From: Pseudorhodobacter antarcticus
Lineage (GTDB): Bacteria > Pseudomonadota > Alphaproteobacteria > Rhodobacterales > Rhodobacteraceae
Assembly (NCBI GenBank): GCA_945860375.1
Contig: CAMAQR010000038.1
Span: 1 to 36,146, forward strand
Direction: 5' to 3'
DNA length: 36,146 nt
The position numbers were made by a program, and so were the translations under genes. The notes below the pieces were generated by a model. That model did no database searches, was not told the DNA's origin, and was given only the letters and a program-made list of their open reading frames with translations. This document shows, piece by piece, positions 28,452 to 36,146 of the stretch. Numbering within the stretch: position 1 is the stretch's first letter; each line of letters begins with the position of its first letter.

Positions 28452-31400
28452 TCAGAAGATGAAGAAATCCGCTGCTGTCATGCTGAGGTTCGCAGAGAGC
28501 TGCGCAATCTGGACTGCCGCTTTTGCTGCACTGCTGCCATCTTCGTCATAATACAACGCACCCGTGGCGGTGTTGTAGATAATCCTGTCCGTGGCATCAT
28601 GACCCTTGACGGCATTGGCGGCTGACCAGAACGCATCGCCGGACATGACACCTACGGCACCAAGGCCAGCCATTGCGGCCTTTGCAAGCCAGATATCATC
28701 AAGGGCCGGGTTGTAGTCGGTGATCCGGTCCATATTGGTGCTGAAATTGGGCTGGAAGCTGAATAGAAAGTCGTCTGCTCCAAGGCCGCCGGTGAGCGAG
28801 TCGTTGCCAAGCCCACCAATCAGCGTGTCGTCCCCGCCGCCACCGACGAGGGTATCGCTGCCCGCGCCACCATCAATGCGGTCGGCAAAGGCGGACCCGC
28901 TGAGCGTATTTGTTCCGGCATTGCCAACTATCGTCAATCCGTTTGCCGCGGCTACTGCATTGACCTTCAACGCGGTTGTTCCCGTCAAAATTGCCGTTGT
29001 GCCTGTGCCTGTGCCGATGGTCACCTGTTCAAGACCCAGATCGCCGGCCGCGATCACCAAGGTCCCGGCGACGGTGCCGGTAAAGCGCAACTCGTCTGTT
29101 CCAAGCAGGCCACTGTCACTGATTTCCGCCCCGGCTTTGTCGGCCATTAAAGCGACCACATAGACATCACTGCCCGCGCCGCCATCTAGGCTGTCGATGC
29201 CGGCCCCGCCCGTTATGGTGTCATTGCCTAGCCCCCCGTTAATCCGGTTAGCAAGGGTGCTCCCTGTCAGCGTATCGCCCGCATCCGAGCCCGTCAGGTT
29301 CTCGATCGTTGTGAGGGTGTCAATGCCTGCCCCCACCGTATTTTGAGCGGTGGTCAGGCCAAGGTTGACCGTGATCGCAGCTTGGGCACTGGCATAGCTG
29401 GCAGTATCAATCCCGGCTCCACCGGTCAAACTGTCATTGCCGATGCCACCATCAAGTGTGTCATTGCCAGCATCGCCGGAAAGTTTGTCGTTGCCGCTTC
29501 CGCCCATAAAAAAATTGTTTGCCGCGTTTCCTGTCAGCACATCGCTTGACGCAGAGCCGATGAGGTTTTCAATGGCTGTCAGCGTGTCGGTTCCTGCCCC
29601 GAACGTGTTCTGCGCGGTCGTTTTCAACAGGCTGATTGTCACCGCTGTCTGAGCACTTGCATAGGATGCGGTGTCGCTTCCGTCGCCGCCAACGAGGCTA
29701 TCATTTCCGGCAGCGCCCTCCAGCGTGTCGTCGCCTGCATCGCCCATCAATGTGTCATTGCCGCCCCCGCCGACCAGCAAATTGGCCGCTGTATTGCCAA
29801 GGATGATGTTGTTAAGCGTGTTGCCGCGCCCGTTGATCGCAGCGCTGCCCAACAGGATCAAGTTTTCAAGATTTGTTGCAAGTACCATGCTGACCGAGGC
29901 GCGCACGGTGTCCTTGCCGCCCTCCAACGTTTCAATGATCGTGTCTGTGTCGCTGTCGACGATATAGGTGTCGTCGTTGATACCACCCACGAGAATGTTG
30001 CTGCCCAAGCCGCCGCTCAACACGTCGTTGCCAGCGCCACCCAACAATGAATCATCACCATTGCCGCCGATCAGTGTGTCATTGCCTTCGTTTCCGGTCA
30101 GCGTGTCGTCGCCGTCGCGTCCACTTAGGCTGTCGCTGCCGGTTCCGCTGATGATGACGTCGCTATAATCCGATCCGTCGATGGCTTCGATGCTGATCAG
30201 GGTATCGGTGTTGCCAAGCCCATCGATCACGGTGCCATTCCGCAGGTCGGCGAAAATGCCGGACACGGCCCGCCAATACACGATGGTATCAAAACCGCCG
30301 CGACCATCGACCAGATCGTTGCCACCGACCGCTTCATTCAAGGTTCCGGAATCGCCCTCCATATCCGGTTCGATCCAGTTGTCGGCGGCGCTGCCCAAAA
30401 GGGTGTCGGAAAAGTTCGAACCACCCAGACCTTCAATCGAGATCAGCGTATCTGCCCCTTCGGCTCCGCTGACCACGCCCGAGGCCAAATCCACCGACAC
30501 AGCCCCGGTGGCGCGACCGTACCAGACGTAATCCCAGCCGCCGCCGCCGTCGATCAGGTCATCGCCCAACTCGCCGGAAAAGCTGTTCAATTCGCCATCG
30601 TTGCCGATCAGCCAGTCTTCAAAAGCTGACCCGGTCACGCGTTCGACGTTGACAAGGGTATCGCGGCCGCCGCCGCCATCCAGAACCCGGCCCGTTGCCA
30701 GATTGATAACGACCGACCCCGGTGCATCGCGATAATCGGCGCGGTCGAAATCAGCACCCCCGTCATAGTAATCGTCGCCCGCTTCGTAATGCAGCCAATC
30801 TTCACCCGCGCCGCCATAGATGCTGTCGTTGCCAGCGCCACCATAGTTGTTATCGTTGCCAAGCCCACCATAGAGCCGGTCTTGTCCGTCAAGCCCTTGA
30901 AGGTCGTCATCGCCGTCTTCGCCGTTCAGGACATCGTCATCCTGAACGGCTTCGACCTTACCATGCATGACGACGATTGACCCGCTGCCCCATGCGGTTC
31001 GGGCGACGTCCAATATGGCGTCTCCATTTAGGTCGCCCAAGGCGAATTGTCCGCCATGCGACCGGGTGTCCAAGACCCTCTCGTCCGCAAAGGTGCCGTC
31101 CTGTCTGCCCTCGAACACGGAAAGGGTGGAATCGCCATCGAAGGGCTCGCCCGACAGGGTCAGGATATCATTGATGCCGTCGCCGTTTAGATCTGCAATC
31201 TCTATCTGAACGACCCGAACGCCTGCCGCGAGGTGCATCTGCGCTGTCAGCGACAAGCTGCCGTCTGCTTCGTTTCGGTAAATATCAACTGTGCCGTCAG
31301 TCCGCCCTATGACAACATCGCTGCGCCCGTCGCCGTCCAGATCCGCAAGGGCAAGACCGGCCGAGGCACTGCCAAATGTGCCAATCGCCGTGCCAAAAGA

Positions 31401-33674
31401 CGGCAGGTTAATGCGTTCATCCCCGTCACCATTCAGCGTGATCAGCGTGGCATCCCCGGTTGTTGTATCGACCAGCACCACCTCAGACGAACCATCACCG
31501 TCCCAATCGACAATCTTCGCAATCTCGTCAACGCCGCCAGTGGCAACCGAGATCGGCGCGCTGAACACGCCCCCTTCACCCGAGGCATAGTAGATTTTTA
31601 CCGTCTGCCCGACACTGTCGAGCACAACCACATCTGCGCGGCCATCATCGTTCAAATCTCCGGCGATCACCCGTCCAGCCGATGGTGTCGAAATAATCGC
31701 TCCGGTGGCGAAGCGACCCGCACCGTCGTTCAGCAAGACCTGAAAATAGCTGGGCCACCCTGAGGATGTCTGCGTCAGAAGATCTATCGCGCCGTCACCG
31801 TTGAAATCAGCCGGGGTGACGATTTGCTGATAGCCCGCAGAATGCGTGATAGTGTAAGCGGTGCTAAACTCATTGCCGCCATTGCCCGGTACGACGAAGA
31901 GTTGCCCCGACATGACAACATCGGCCAGTCCGTCGCCGGTAACATCTGCGATGAGCGCAGATTGCTGGTAGTCGCCGCCGATTTGGCTCGATGTGGCCGC
32001 GCCCAAGCCGTAAGAGCCGCCCTGACCGCCCCCGCCAATCAGCGTATCATCACCATCGCCGCCCGAGAGCGTGTCGTCGCCCCCGCCACCGCGCAGTTCG
32101 TTGTTCTTGGCGCCCCCAATCGACGCGCCGCGCAGGTTATCGTTGCCGCTACCACCGATGATATTGTCGACTCCGGCAAGCACGACATAACCGGACCCCA
32201 TGTTTTGCCAAGCACGTTCTGCAACCCCAAGCGACAGGGTTACATCATTGCTGAGTGCTGACAGGTCAAGCGTGTCTGCACCTTCGCCATATCCACCATC
32301 GATGATTACACTTGTGTTCAGATCATCTTGCGGTTTGAACACGATCTTGTCTGCGCCGTCGCCGCCGGAAATGTAGATCGGGCCGCCTTGCCAGCCGAGG
32401 CCGTTTTCAAGGATGATACTGTCATCTCCTTCGCCTGTCTGGACTGCTCCAGCCCAGCCCAGCAATCTGACAATGTCGTTGCCCGAGCCGGTCTGAACCG
32501 CATGTACACCGCCTGTCCCGATCGTGATGACATCTTCGCCGTCATCCGTCGTGATTGTTGTGACCCAACCGCTGGAGGTTGTAATCACGTTGTTTCCACG
32601 CTCGGCATTGATTTGCTGCGCGCCACCAGAGCCGACAATGATCACGTCATCGCCATGATTGGCGTCGATATAGCCGACCCAGCCGCTTCCGGTGGTGATG
32701 CGGTTGTTGCCGCCGCTGACGTTGATCTGTTCGACATCACTGTCGTGCAAGATGATGACATCATCGCCATCGTAGGATACTATGGTCGAGATGTATCCGG
32801 TTGCTTCAAGGTAATTGTTCCCGTCACCAAGATCAGCCGTCCCGATCTCGCCCGAGGACATGACGACATCGTCGCCCTTGCCCAGCATGATCGTCCGGAT
32901 ATATCCCGCGTTTTCAACTGTCTGAGCCTCGCCAACGGAAGATGCAGCCTTCAAGCTGCTGATTCCTCCGCCCGCGCCGACTGAGACATGGGCTTGACCG
33001 CCATGCGAAACAACGGATTGGACCCAGCCGCTGCCCACCGAAAGGTTGCCGCCATCCAGCCGGATCGAGGTGACATCGGCTTGACCATTGAAGGTGATGC
33101 TGCTGTCGGCACCCGAGACTTGGATATAGTCAACATAGGTGCCGTCGCCCAAGGTGACCTGCGCCGATCCGCCGTAGCCGGTGAAAATGCTGCCGACACC
33201 GCCCCCATCGCCGATATCGATCACGCTGTCGTTTGACGTGTCGATTGTCATAACAAATCCGGCATCCATGCGGAAAGTGTTGGTCTGGCCTTGCAGATGG
33301 ATGAATTGGGAAGACGCGTTGCCAAGGCTTATGTCATTCGATGGGCCAAACCCGAAAAACGCGCCAACATGCGTTGTTCGCAGGTTCACGATCGAACTAA
33401 CCGACACCGAGACCAGTTGAATATTTCGACCATCTTGGTCGTCGACATCGCTGAGATAAAACAGGCCGTCGCCACTTGCCCCGGAACTGAGCGATCGAAT
33501 ACCCCAATCGCTACCACTTAGATCAATATAAACCCGAACAAATTTGTCTGGATCGGCTTGATAGAAGCTCGCCTGCGACAACCATCCCGGTTCTGACCAA
33601 TTTCCCGTGCCATTGAAGATGTTAAAGTCTGAAAATCCGTCCAGCGATACGTTGATTTCTTGCTCGATTGTCAT
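28452..33674 (-). CDS. Giant RTX protein with FG-GAP propeller and 19-residue solenoid
   Basis: A 1,740-residue protein with the ATG at 33674 preceded by AAGGGATAAAG. Seen in order: an unrecognised N-terminal domain (1-180); a repetitive region of 18-19-residue units (about 257-420) such as ITTGSGWVGYIDANHGDDV; a short RTX block (505-550); and seven FG-GAP/VCBS-like units (about 574-890, for example LALADLDGDGRSDVVIG) that should form one seven-bladed Ca2+-binding propeller. A second RTX region (from 912) follows with longer spacer modules, and then a C-terminal type I secretion signal ending TAADFFIF. Several modules and the C-terminus are homologous to the neighbouring RTX protein. It is probably a secreted surface or matrix protein; FG-GAP domains often mediate binding. 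No catalytic motif seen. Confidence 0.92.
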   Translation of the reverse strand: MTIEQEINVSLDGFSDFNIFNGTGNWSEPGWLSQASFYQADPDKFVRVYIDLSGSDWGIRSLSSGASGDGLFYLSDVDDQDGRNIQLVSVSVSSIVNLRTTHVGAFFGFGPSNDISLGNASSQFIHLQGQTNTFRMDAGFVMTIDTSNDSVIDIGDGGGVGSIFTGYGGSAQVTLGDGTYVDYIQVSGADSSITFNGQADVTSIRLDGGNLSVGSGWVQSVVSHGGQAHVSVGAGGGISSLKAASSVGEAQTVENAGYIRTIMLGKGDDVVMSSGEIGTADLGDGNNYLEATGYISTIVSYDGDDVIILHDSDVEQINVSGGNNRITTGSGWVGYIDANHGDDVIIVGSGGAQQINAERGNNVITTSSGWVTTITTDDGEDVITIGTGGVHAVQTGSGNDIVRLLGWAGAVQTGEGDDSIILENGLGWQGGPIYISGGDGADKIVFKPQDDLNTSVIIDGGYGEGADTLDLSALSNDVTLSLGVAERAWQNMGSGYVVLAGVDNIIGGSGNDNLRGASIGGAKNNELRGGGGDDTLSGGDGDDTLIGGGGQGGSYGLGAATSSQIGGDYQQSALIADVTGDGLADVVMSGQLFVVPGNGGNEFSTAYTITHSAGYQQIVTPADFNGDGAIDLLTQTSSGWPSYFQVLLNDGAGRFATGAIISTPSAGRVIAGDLNDDGRADVVVLDSVGQTVKIYYASGEGGVFSAPISVATGGVDEIAKIVDWDGDGSSEVVLVDTTTGDATLITLNGDGDERINLPSFGTAIGTFGSASAGLALADLDGDGRSDVVIGRTDGTVDIYRNEADGSLSLTAQMHLAAGVRVVQIEIADLNGDGINDILTLSGEPFDGDSTLSVFEGRQDGTFADERVLDTRSHGGQFALGDLNGDAILDVARTAWGSGSIVVMHGKVEAVQDDDVLNGEDGDDDLQGLDGQDRLYGGLGNDNNYGGAGNDSIYGGAGEDWLHYEAGDDYYDGGADFDRADYRDAPGSVVINLATGRVLDGGGGRDTLVNVERVTGSAFEDWLIGNDGELNSFSGELGDDLIDGGGGWDYVWYGRATGAVSVDLASGVVSGAEGADTLISIEGLGGSNFSDTLLGSAADNWIEPDMEGDSGTLNEAVGGNDLVDGRGGFDTIVYWRAVSGIFADLRNGTVIDGLGNTDTLISIEAIDGSDYSDVIISGTGSDSLSGRDGDDTLTGNEGNDTLIGGNGDDSLLGGAGNDVLSGGLGSNILVGGINDDTYIVDSDTDTIIETLEGGKDTVRASVSMVLATNLENLILLGSAAINGRGNTLNNIILGNTAANLLVGGGGNDTLMGDAGDDTLEGAAGNDSLVGGDGSDTASYASAQTAVTISLLKTTAQNTFGAGTDTLTAIENLIGSASSDVLTGNAANNFFMGGSGNDKLSGDAGNDTLDGGIGNDSLTGGAGIDTASYASAQAAITVNLGLTTAQNTVGAGIDTLTTIENLTGSDAGDTLTGSTLANRINGGLGNDTITGGAGIDSLDGGAGSDVYVVALMADKAGAEISDSGLLGTDELRFTGTVAGTLVIAAGDLGLEQVTIGTGTGTTAILTGTTALKVNAVAAANGLTIVGNAGTNTLSGSAFADRIDGGAGSDTLVGGGGDDTLIGGLGNDSLTGGLGADDFLFSFQPNFSTNMDRITDYNPALDDIWLAKAAMAGLGAVGVMSGDAFWSAANAVKGHDATDRIIYNTATGALYYDEDGSSAAKAAVQIAQLSANLSMTAADFFIF

Positions 33675-33756
33675 CTTTATCCCTTAAATATCAATGGCAT
33701 GCCAAATAACTTTGGCCCTGCAACTAGATCCGGTGGCGTATGTTTAACAGTCTAGG

Positions 33757-33945
33757 CTATTCAATTAGGCTCGCAGTGGCGATGTATCCAACAGCAACAG
33801 GCCCAATGGTCAAGCCATAGGTACGCGGCTCAGAATAACCAAACTGCGCACGCAACCAAATTGTCGTTCGGATTTTGAGTCCATCTTTCGATAACTTTAG
33901 ATTGGGGTCGTCATCCTCGATCAGTGCGCCTTCCGCCAATCCCAT
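33757..33945 (-). CDS. Small hypothetical protein, weakly supported
   Basis: A 62-residue reading frame (IEDDDPNLKLSKDG, then QFGYSEPRTYGLTIGPVAVGY) starting at the ATG at 33945, which lies inside the last 25 bases of the nuclease gene. The composition looks protein-like and the local GC drops to about 45-50%. There is no clear ribosome binding site, and I do not recognise the family. It could be a real small gene coupled to the nuclease, or the remnant of a longer one. Confidence 0.35.
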   Translation of the reverse strand: MGLAEGALIEDDDPNLKLSKDGLKIRTTIWLRAQFGYSEPRTYGLTIGPVAVGYIATASLIE

Positions 33946-34472
33946 GGCATCTCGAAGTTACCAGACCAGATGCCGATGTGACCGGTCTGGGCGGCTTCTT
34001 CGTCTGGGACATAGACGATTGAATACTTTCGGTAGGCCACAGCGAGACCGCTGCCCACCATGTATTGCCCAACATCCCCGCCTCCAACTGAGCATTCGGC
34101 TACGATGCGCTGGTATCGGTCGATGTCCACCTTGGCGCAGGATACAGTTTGGCGACCGATGAAGGTGGCAAGGGCATTGGCCGCAACTTGGCCGCAGCGG
34201 TAGGCCTTGCCCTTGGCATCGGTGCAAAGTTGCTTGGACTCGGGGGCATCTATGCCAGATAGTCGAAACCGCTGGCCGTGAATCTCAATCGTGTCACCAT
34301 CGATGACCGAGGCCACGCCGACGTAAGTGGTCTCATGGCAGTGGTATTCGCCGATCTTCCCATCATGGTGGCAGCCTTGCCGATCCACATTGCCGGAATG
34401 GGCTAGTGCTGTCATCGGAACTAAGCAGCACAGGGCAACCAATCGCACCAGCACAACCTCCAAGGCTTTCAT
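33921..34472 (-). CDS. Secreted thermonuclease-like protein (SNase domain) with HxxxH leader
   Basis: A 183-residue protein. A signal peptide (1-24, LVALCCLVPMTALA then HSG) is followed by a His/Cys-rich segment (HSGNVDRQGCHHDGKIGEYHCH, about 25-46) typical of YHYH/calcium-binding motifs linked to SNase domains. Then comes a staphylococcal nuclease domain: VIDGDTIEIHGQRFRLSGIDAPE with Arg70 and Glu78, and DRYQRIVAEC with Arg122 corresponding to the catalytic Arg/Glu/Arg set. All catalytic residues are present, so it should hydrolyse DNA/RNA in the periplasm or outside the cell. It is monocistronic apart from the doubtful small frame overlapping its end. Its GC content is lower than the left half of the window. 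Confidence 0.9.
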   Translation of the reverse strand: MKALEVVLVRLVALCCLVPMTALAHSGNVDRQGCHHDGKIGEYHCHETTYVGVASVIDGDTIEIHGQRFRLSGIDAPESKQLCTDAKGKAYRCGQVAANALATFIGRQTVSCAKVDIDRYQRIVAECSVGGGDVGQYMVGSGLAVAYRKYSIVYVPDEEAAQTGHIGIWSGNFEMPWDWRKAH

Positions 34473-34947
34473 TGATGCCCATGATGGTCAAACGACGCGG
34501 TTAAGTCATTCGCGCGAAAGGATAAAGGTTGGACGCAAGTGATGCTGGCGGTTGCCAAACGATATTGGCGGAGATTATCGGCAACAGCCGTTATGCTTCA
34601 GCCAAGCCGCAAGTTCGGATCATTTCTGGCGCAGGGCGTGTGGGTTTCGTGCAATCTAACCCTCCTGCGCCAGACCTGCGGTCAAAAGGTGTGCTTGGCT
34701 TTGACGTCTGCCTCAAGTGGGCCATTTCGCTGAGAGCGTAGCACGATCTGAACTGCCCCGTCTTGCAGGTCAGGCTGGTAACATATTGCCCAGAATAGAA
34801 AATGTCGGTGATAGCTGAAAAACCAAATATGATACCGCCGCAGGTCAATGACGCCCCACGGCGGGAATGACGGGAATGTTTCCCTGTCCTTCTATATGTG
34901 TGTGATCTCAAAAGAAATGCATCCGCGAAAGACAGGAAACATTCCCG
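34473..34947. other. 475-base stretch without a convincing gene
   Basis: This stretch lies between the nuclease start and the ATP-grasp stop. Open frames on both strands (for example 34529-34741 plus and 34591-34911 minus) have poor composition and no start signals. It contains an imperfect inverted repeat (GGCGGTTGCC near 34547 and GGCAACAGCC near 34580) and the left arm of the larger inverted repeat at 34866-34952. It may be degraded sequence; nothing is identifiable. Confidence 0.5.
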
Positions 34948-34952
34948 TCATT
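34866..34952. repeat. Inverted repeat with 18-bp perfect arms, 87 bp overall
   Basis: AATGACGGGAATGTTTCC at 34866-34883 is the exact complement of 34935-34952. Weaker pairing continues outwards and inwards. The 51-bp interior is AT-rich. The right arm covers the stop codon of the ATP-grasp gene (34948-34950), so it may act as a terminator stem, or be a MITE-like insertion. Confidence 0.6.
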
Positions 34953-35784
34953 TCCCCCACAAACCGGCTACCATCAGGTGTGCCAAAATGGCCTCCGCCA
35001 GTTCTGGCCCGAATGCAGCGATCATCGGGGCTGCGTTGGTTTCGAGGTAGACCCAGCCACCGCTGCGGGGGCAGGTCTTGAAGTCAGAGGCGCAGAAATC
35101 TAGCCCCATCTCGTCTGTGAGGGTGATCAGGGGGGCAATAAGTACCTCCGGCACCGGTGCAGGGCTGACAACCGCACTTGGGTCCGTCCGATAGTCCAGC
35201 GCGTCGGAGTGGATGTGGAAGCCGAATAACTGGCCGCCAACGCGGTAGATACGCATTTCCGGCCCGACCAGACGCTCCTGTGCGATGATCGCCGCTGCCT
35301 CCGTGGCGACCTTAGATACCAATGGGCGGCAGTAGTCACCACCTTCCACCGGTTTGCGGATTGCTGGGGCCTGAGCGGCGAAAGCTGCGAGCGCCCGAGG
35401 ATCATTGCCCGCCATGGTGCGCGGGATGGCAAGGCCATGGCGATGGGCAGCAGCGAGTGCGCTTAGCTTGTTGACCGAAGCAGAGCGACCAAATGCCATT
35501 GGATTGAGCCGCTTGATCGCGGGATGACAAGCCAGCCAGCCGCGCAGCACGGCGGTGACCGACATTCTGTCTGCGCCAAACACATCAGCCCGCAGGAAGG
35601 CCGCCGCGATGCCTGTGACCTCGTGGGCGTCCTGCCACAGCTTCATCGTCAGGGGATCGAAGGTGATGACAGCCGTGTCGGTCCAGAGGTCCGTGGTCTC
35701 GACCCCAAGCCTGCGCGCGGCATCATGTATCGCACCGATGGACGGATCGGACTTGCCCCCGGCGATCAGAAGGCGCGCAGACAT
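34948..35784 (-). CDS. ATP-grasp ligase, probable graspetide (omega-ester/amide) macrocyclase
   Basis: A 278-residue RimK/MvdD-like ATP-grasp enzyme. The N-terminal pre-ATP-grasp domain is residues 1-95. The central nucleotide-binding region has NKLSALAAAHRHGLAIPRT (105-123), Lys144 in IRKPVEGGD, and the hinge region AQERLVGPEMRIYRVGG (168-184). The C-terminal metal site is intact: Asp234 in CASDFK, and Glu248 and Asn250 in LETNAAP. This set of ligands supports an active enzyme that phosphorylates carboxylates and transfers them to a side-chain OH or NH2. It starts 2 nt after the stop of the adjoining gene, whose TTxxxxEE repeats fit the substrate of this enzyme class, so the pair reads as ligase plus precursor. 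Confidence 0.85.
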   Translation of the reverse strand: MSARLLIAGGKSDPSIGAIHDAARRLGVETTDLWTDTAVITFDPLTMKLWQDAHEVTGIAAAFLRADVFGADRMSVTAVLRGWLACHPAIKRLNPMAFGRSASVNKLSALAAAHRHGLAIPRTMAGNDPRALAAFAAQAPAIRKPVEGGDYCRPLVSKVATEAAAIIAQERLVGPEMRIYRVGGQLFGFHIHSDALDYRTDPSAVVSPAPVPEVLIAPLITLTDEMGLDFCASDFKTCPRSGGWVYLETNAAPMIAAFGPELAEAILAHLMVAGLWGK

Positions 35785-35786
35785 GA

Positions 35787-36146
35787 CTAACCCTGTGACA
35801 GGCGCAGGCGTGCCATGATATCAGCGACCGACGATGGCGGCTGGACGAGGAAACTCTGCAGCTCGGGAATATACAGTGGCTGATCTTCGATCATTGTGCC
35901 TCCACCATCCTCTTCCTCGCCAATCGCCATCGTTGTCACAACAGGTCCATGCCCGTCTTCCTCGCCAATCGCCATGGTGGTCACCACGGTGCCGCCGCCA
36001 TCCTCCTCTTCGCCCCAAGCCATCGTGGTAAGACTGGGATGCGGCGGCGACACGGAGACGGCGGGGGTGACCGCAGTGCCGTCTTGGCCAGCTGTCGCGC
36101 TCTTATGGACAGGACCTGCCACACAGGCGGCAAGGGAAAGAACACT
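35787..36146 (-). CDS. Probable graspetide precursor with three TTxxxxEE repeats (5' end outside window)
   Basis: Partial: the frame runs through the window edge. Numbering from a GTG at 36122, the protein has three core-like repeats: TTMAWGEEE (32-40), TTMAIGEED (48-56) and TTMAIGEEE (63-71), spaced 15-16 residues and joined by Gly/Asp/His-rich linkers. TT-x4-EE is the motif known for plesiocin-type graspetides, where Thr side chains are esterified to Glu/Asp. Upstream of that GTG the frame continues with SVLSLAACVAG, which looks like a lipoprotein signal peptide with lipobox LAAC (Cys at 36123-36125), so I extend the CDS to the edge. After the repeats there is a 33-residue tail (QPLYIPELQSFLVQ, then VADIMARLRL) of likely amphipathic helix. 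It is 2 nt from the ATP-grasp gene. Confidence 0.75.
   Translation of the reverse strand, partial: SVLSLAACVAGPVHKSATAGQDGTAVTPAVSVSPPHPSLTTMAWGEEEDGGGTVVTTMAIGEEDGHGPVVTTMAIGEEEDGGGTMIEDQPLYIPELQSFLVQPPSSVADIMARLRLSQG

Noticed and set aside
22844..33674. Dense tandem repeats considered as a possible CRISPR array or satellite
   Set aside because: The repeats are codon-periodic, degenerate and translate to RTX nonapeptides; there are no identical repeats with unique spacers.
34591..34911. Minus-strand 106-residue frame between the nuclease and ATP-grasp genes
   Set aside because: Composition rich in Arg/Ser/Cys/Thr with no hydrophobic pattern, no ribosome binding site, and it overlaps an inverted repeat. 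It looks non-coding.

Overview
The window looks like chromosomal DNA of an alphaproteobacterium of the Rhodobacteraceae/Paracoccaceae type. The evidence is high GC content, heavy use of GC-ending codons, a UbiH-family hydroxylase with an AEAAH motif, and a glycyl-tRNA synthetase alpha/beta pair with a small membrane-protein gene between them. I assigned the lineage by recognising families, not by any search.

Left and centre (1-22,600) are mostly housekeeping. In order: a membrane glycosyltransferase (+); a GntR/FCD regulator (-) divergent from a HAD pyrimidine 5'-nucleotidase (+); a small two-helix membrane protein (+); a UbiH-family flavin hydroxylase (+); a class V aminotransferase (-); two overlapping Lrp/AsnC regulators (-) divergent from ilvC (+); the folB-folP-glmM operon (-); a SleB-type cell-wall hydrolase (-); a PPDK-like PEP-utilising enzyme (-); the glyQ-DUF6446-glyS operon (-); a secreted peptidoglycan-binding protein with a degenerate trypsin-like domain (+); and a TrkH potassium transporter subunit (-). 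Hairpins sit between most convergent gene pairs.

The right part (22,800-36,146) is accessory. Two very large RTX proteins of about 1,540 and 1,740 residues are encoded on the minus strand. They share repeat modules and a type I secretion C-terminus. Between them lies a two-gene unit (a 62-residue protein and a DUF5681 protein) with a 19-bp near-perfect palindrome overlapping the -10 region and abutting the start codon. A secreted staphylococcal-nuclease-like protein follows, then a 475-base stretch without a convincing gene.

The most interesting locus is at the right edge (34,948-36,146, minus strand). It encodes an ATP-grasp ligase preceded, only 2 nt away, by a protein with three TT-x4-EE repeats. 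That motif is the hallmark of plesiocin-type graspetides, which are omega-ester/amide cross-linked RiPPs. The reading frame runs off the window edge and carries a lipobox-like LAAC upstream of the repeats. The repeats are followed by a 33-residue tail instead of ending the protein. If real, this is a graspetide precursor with lipoprotein-like targeting and an internal core, an arrangement I do not recognise.
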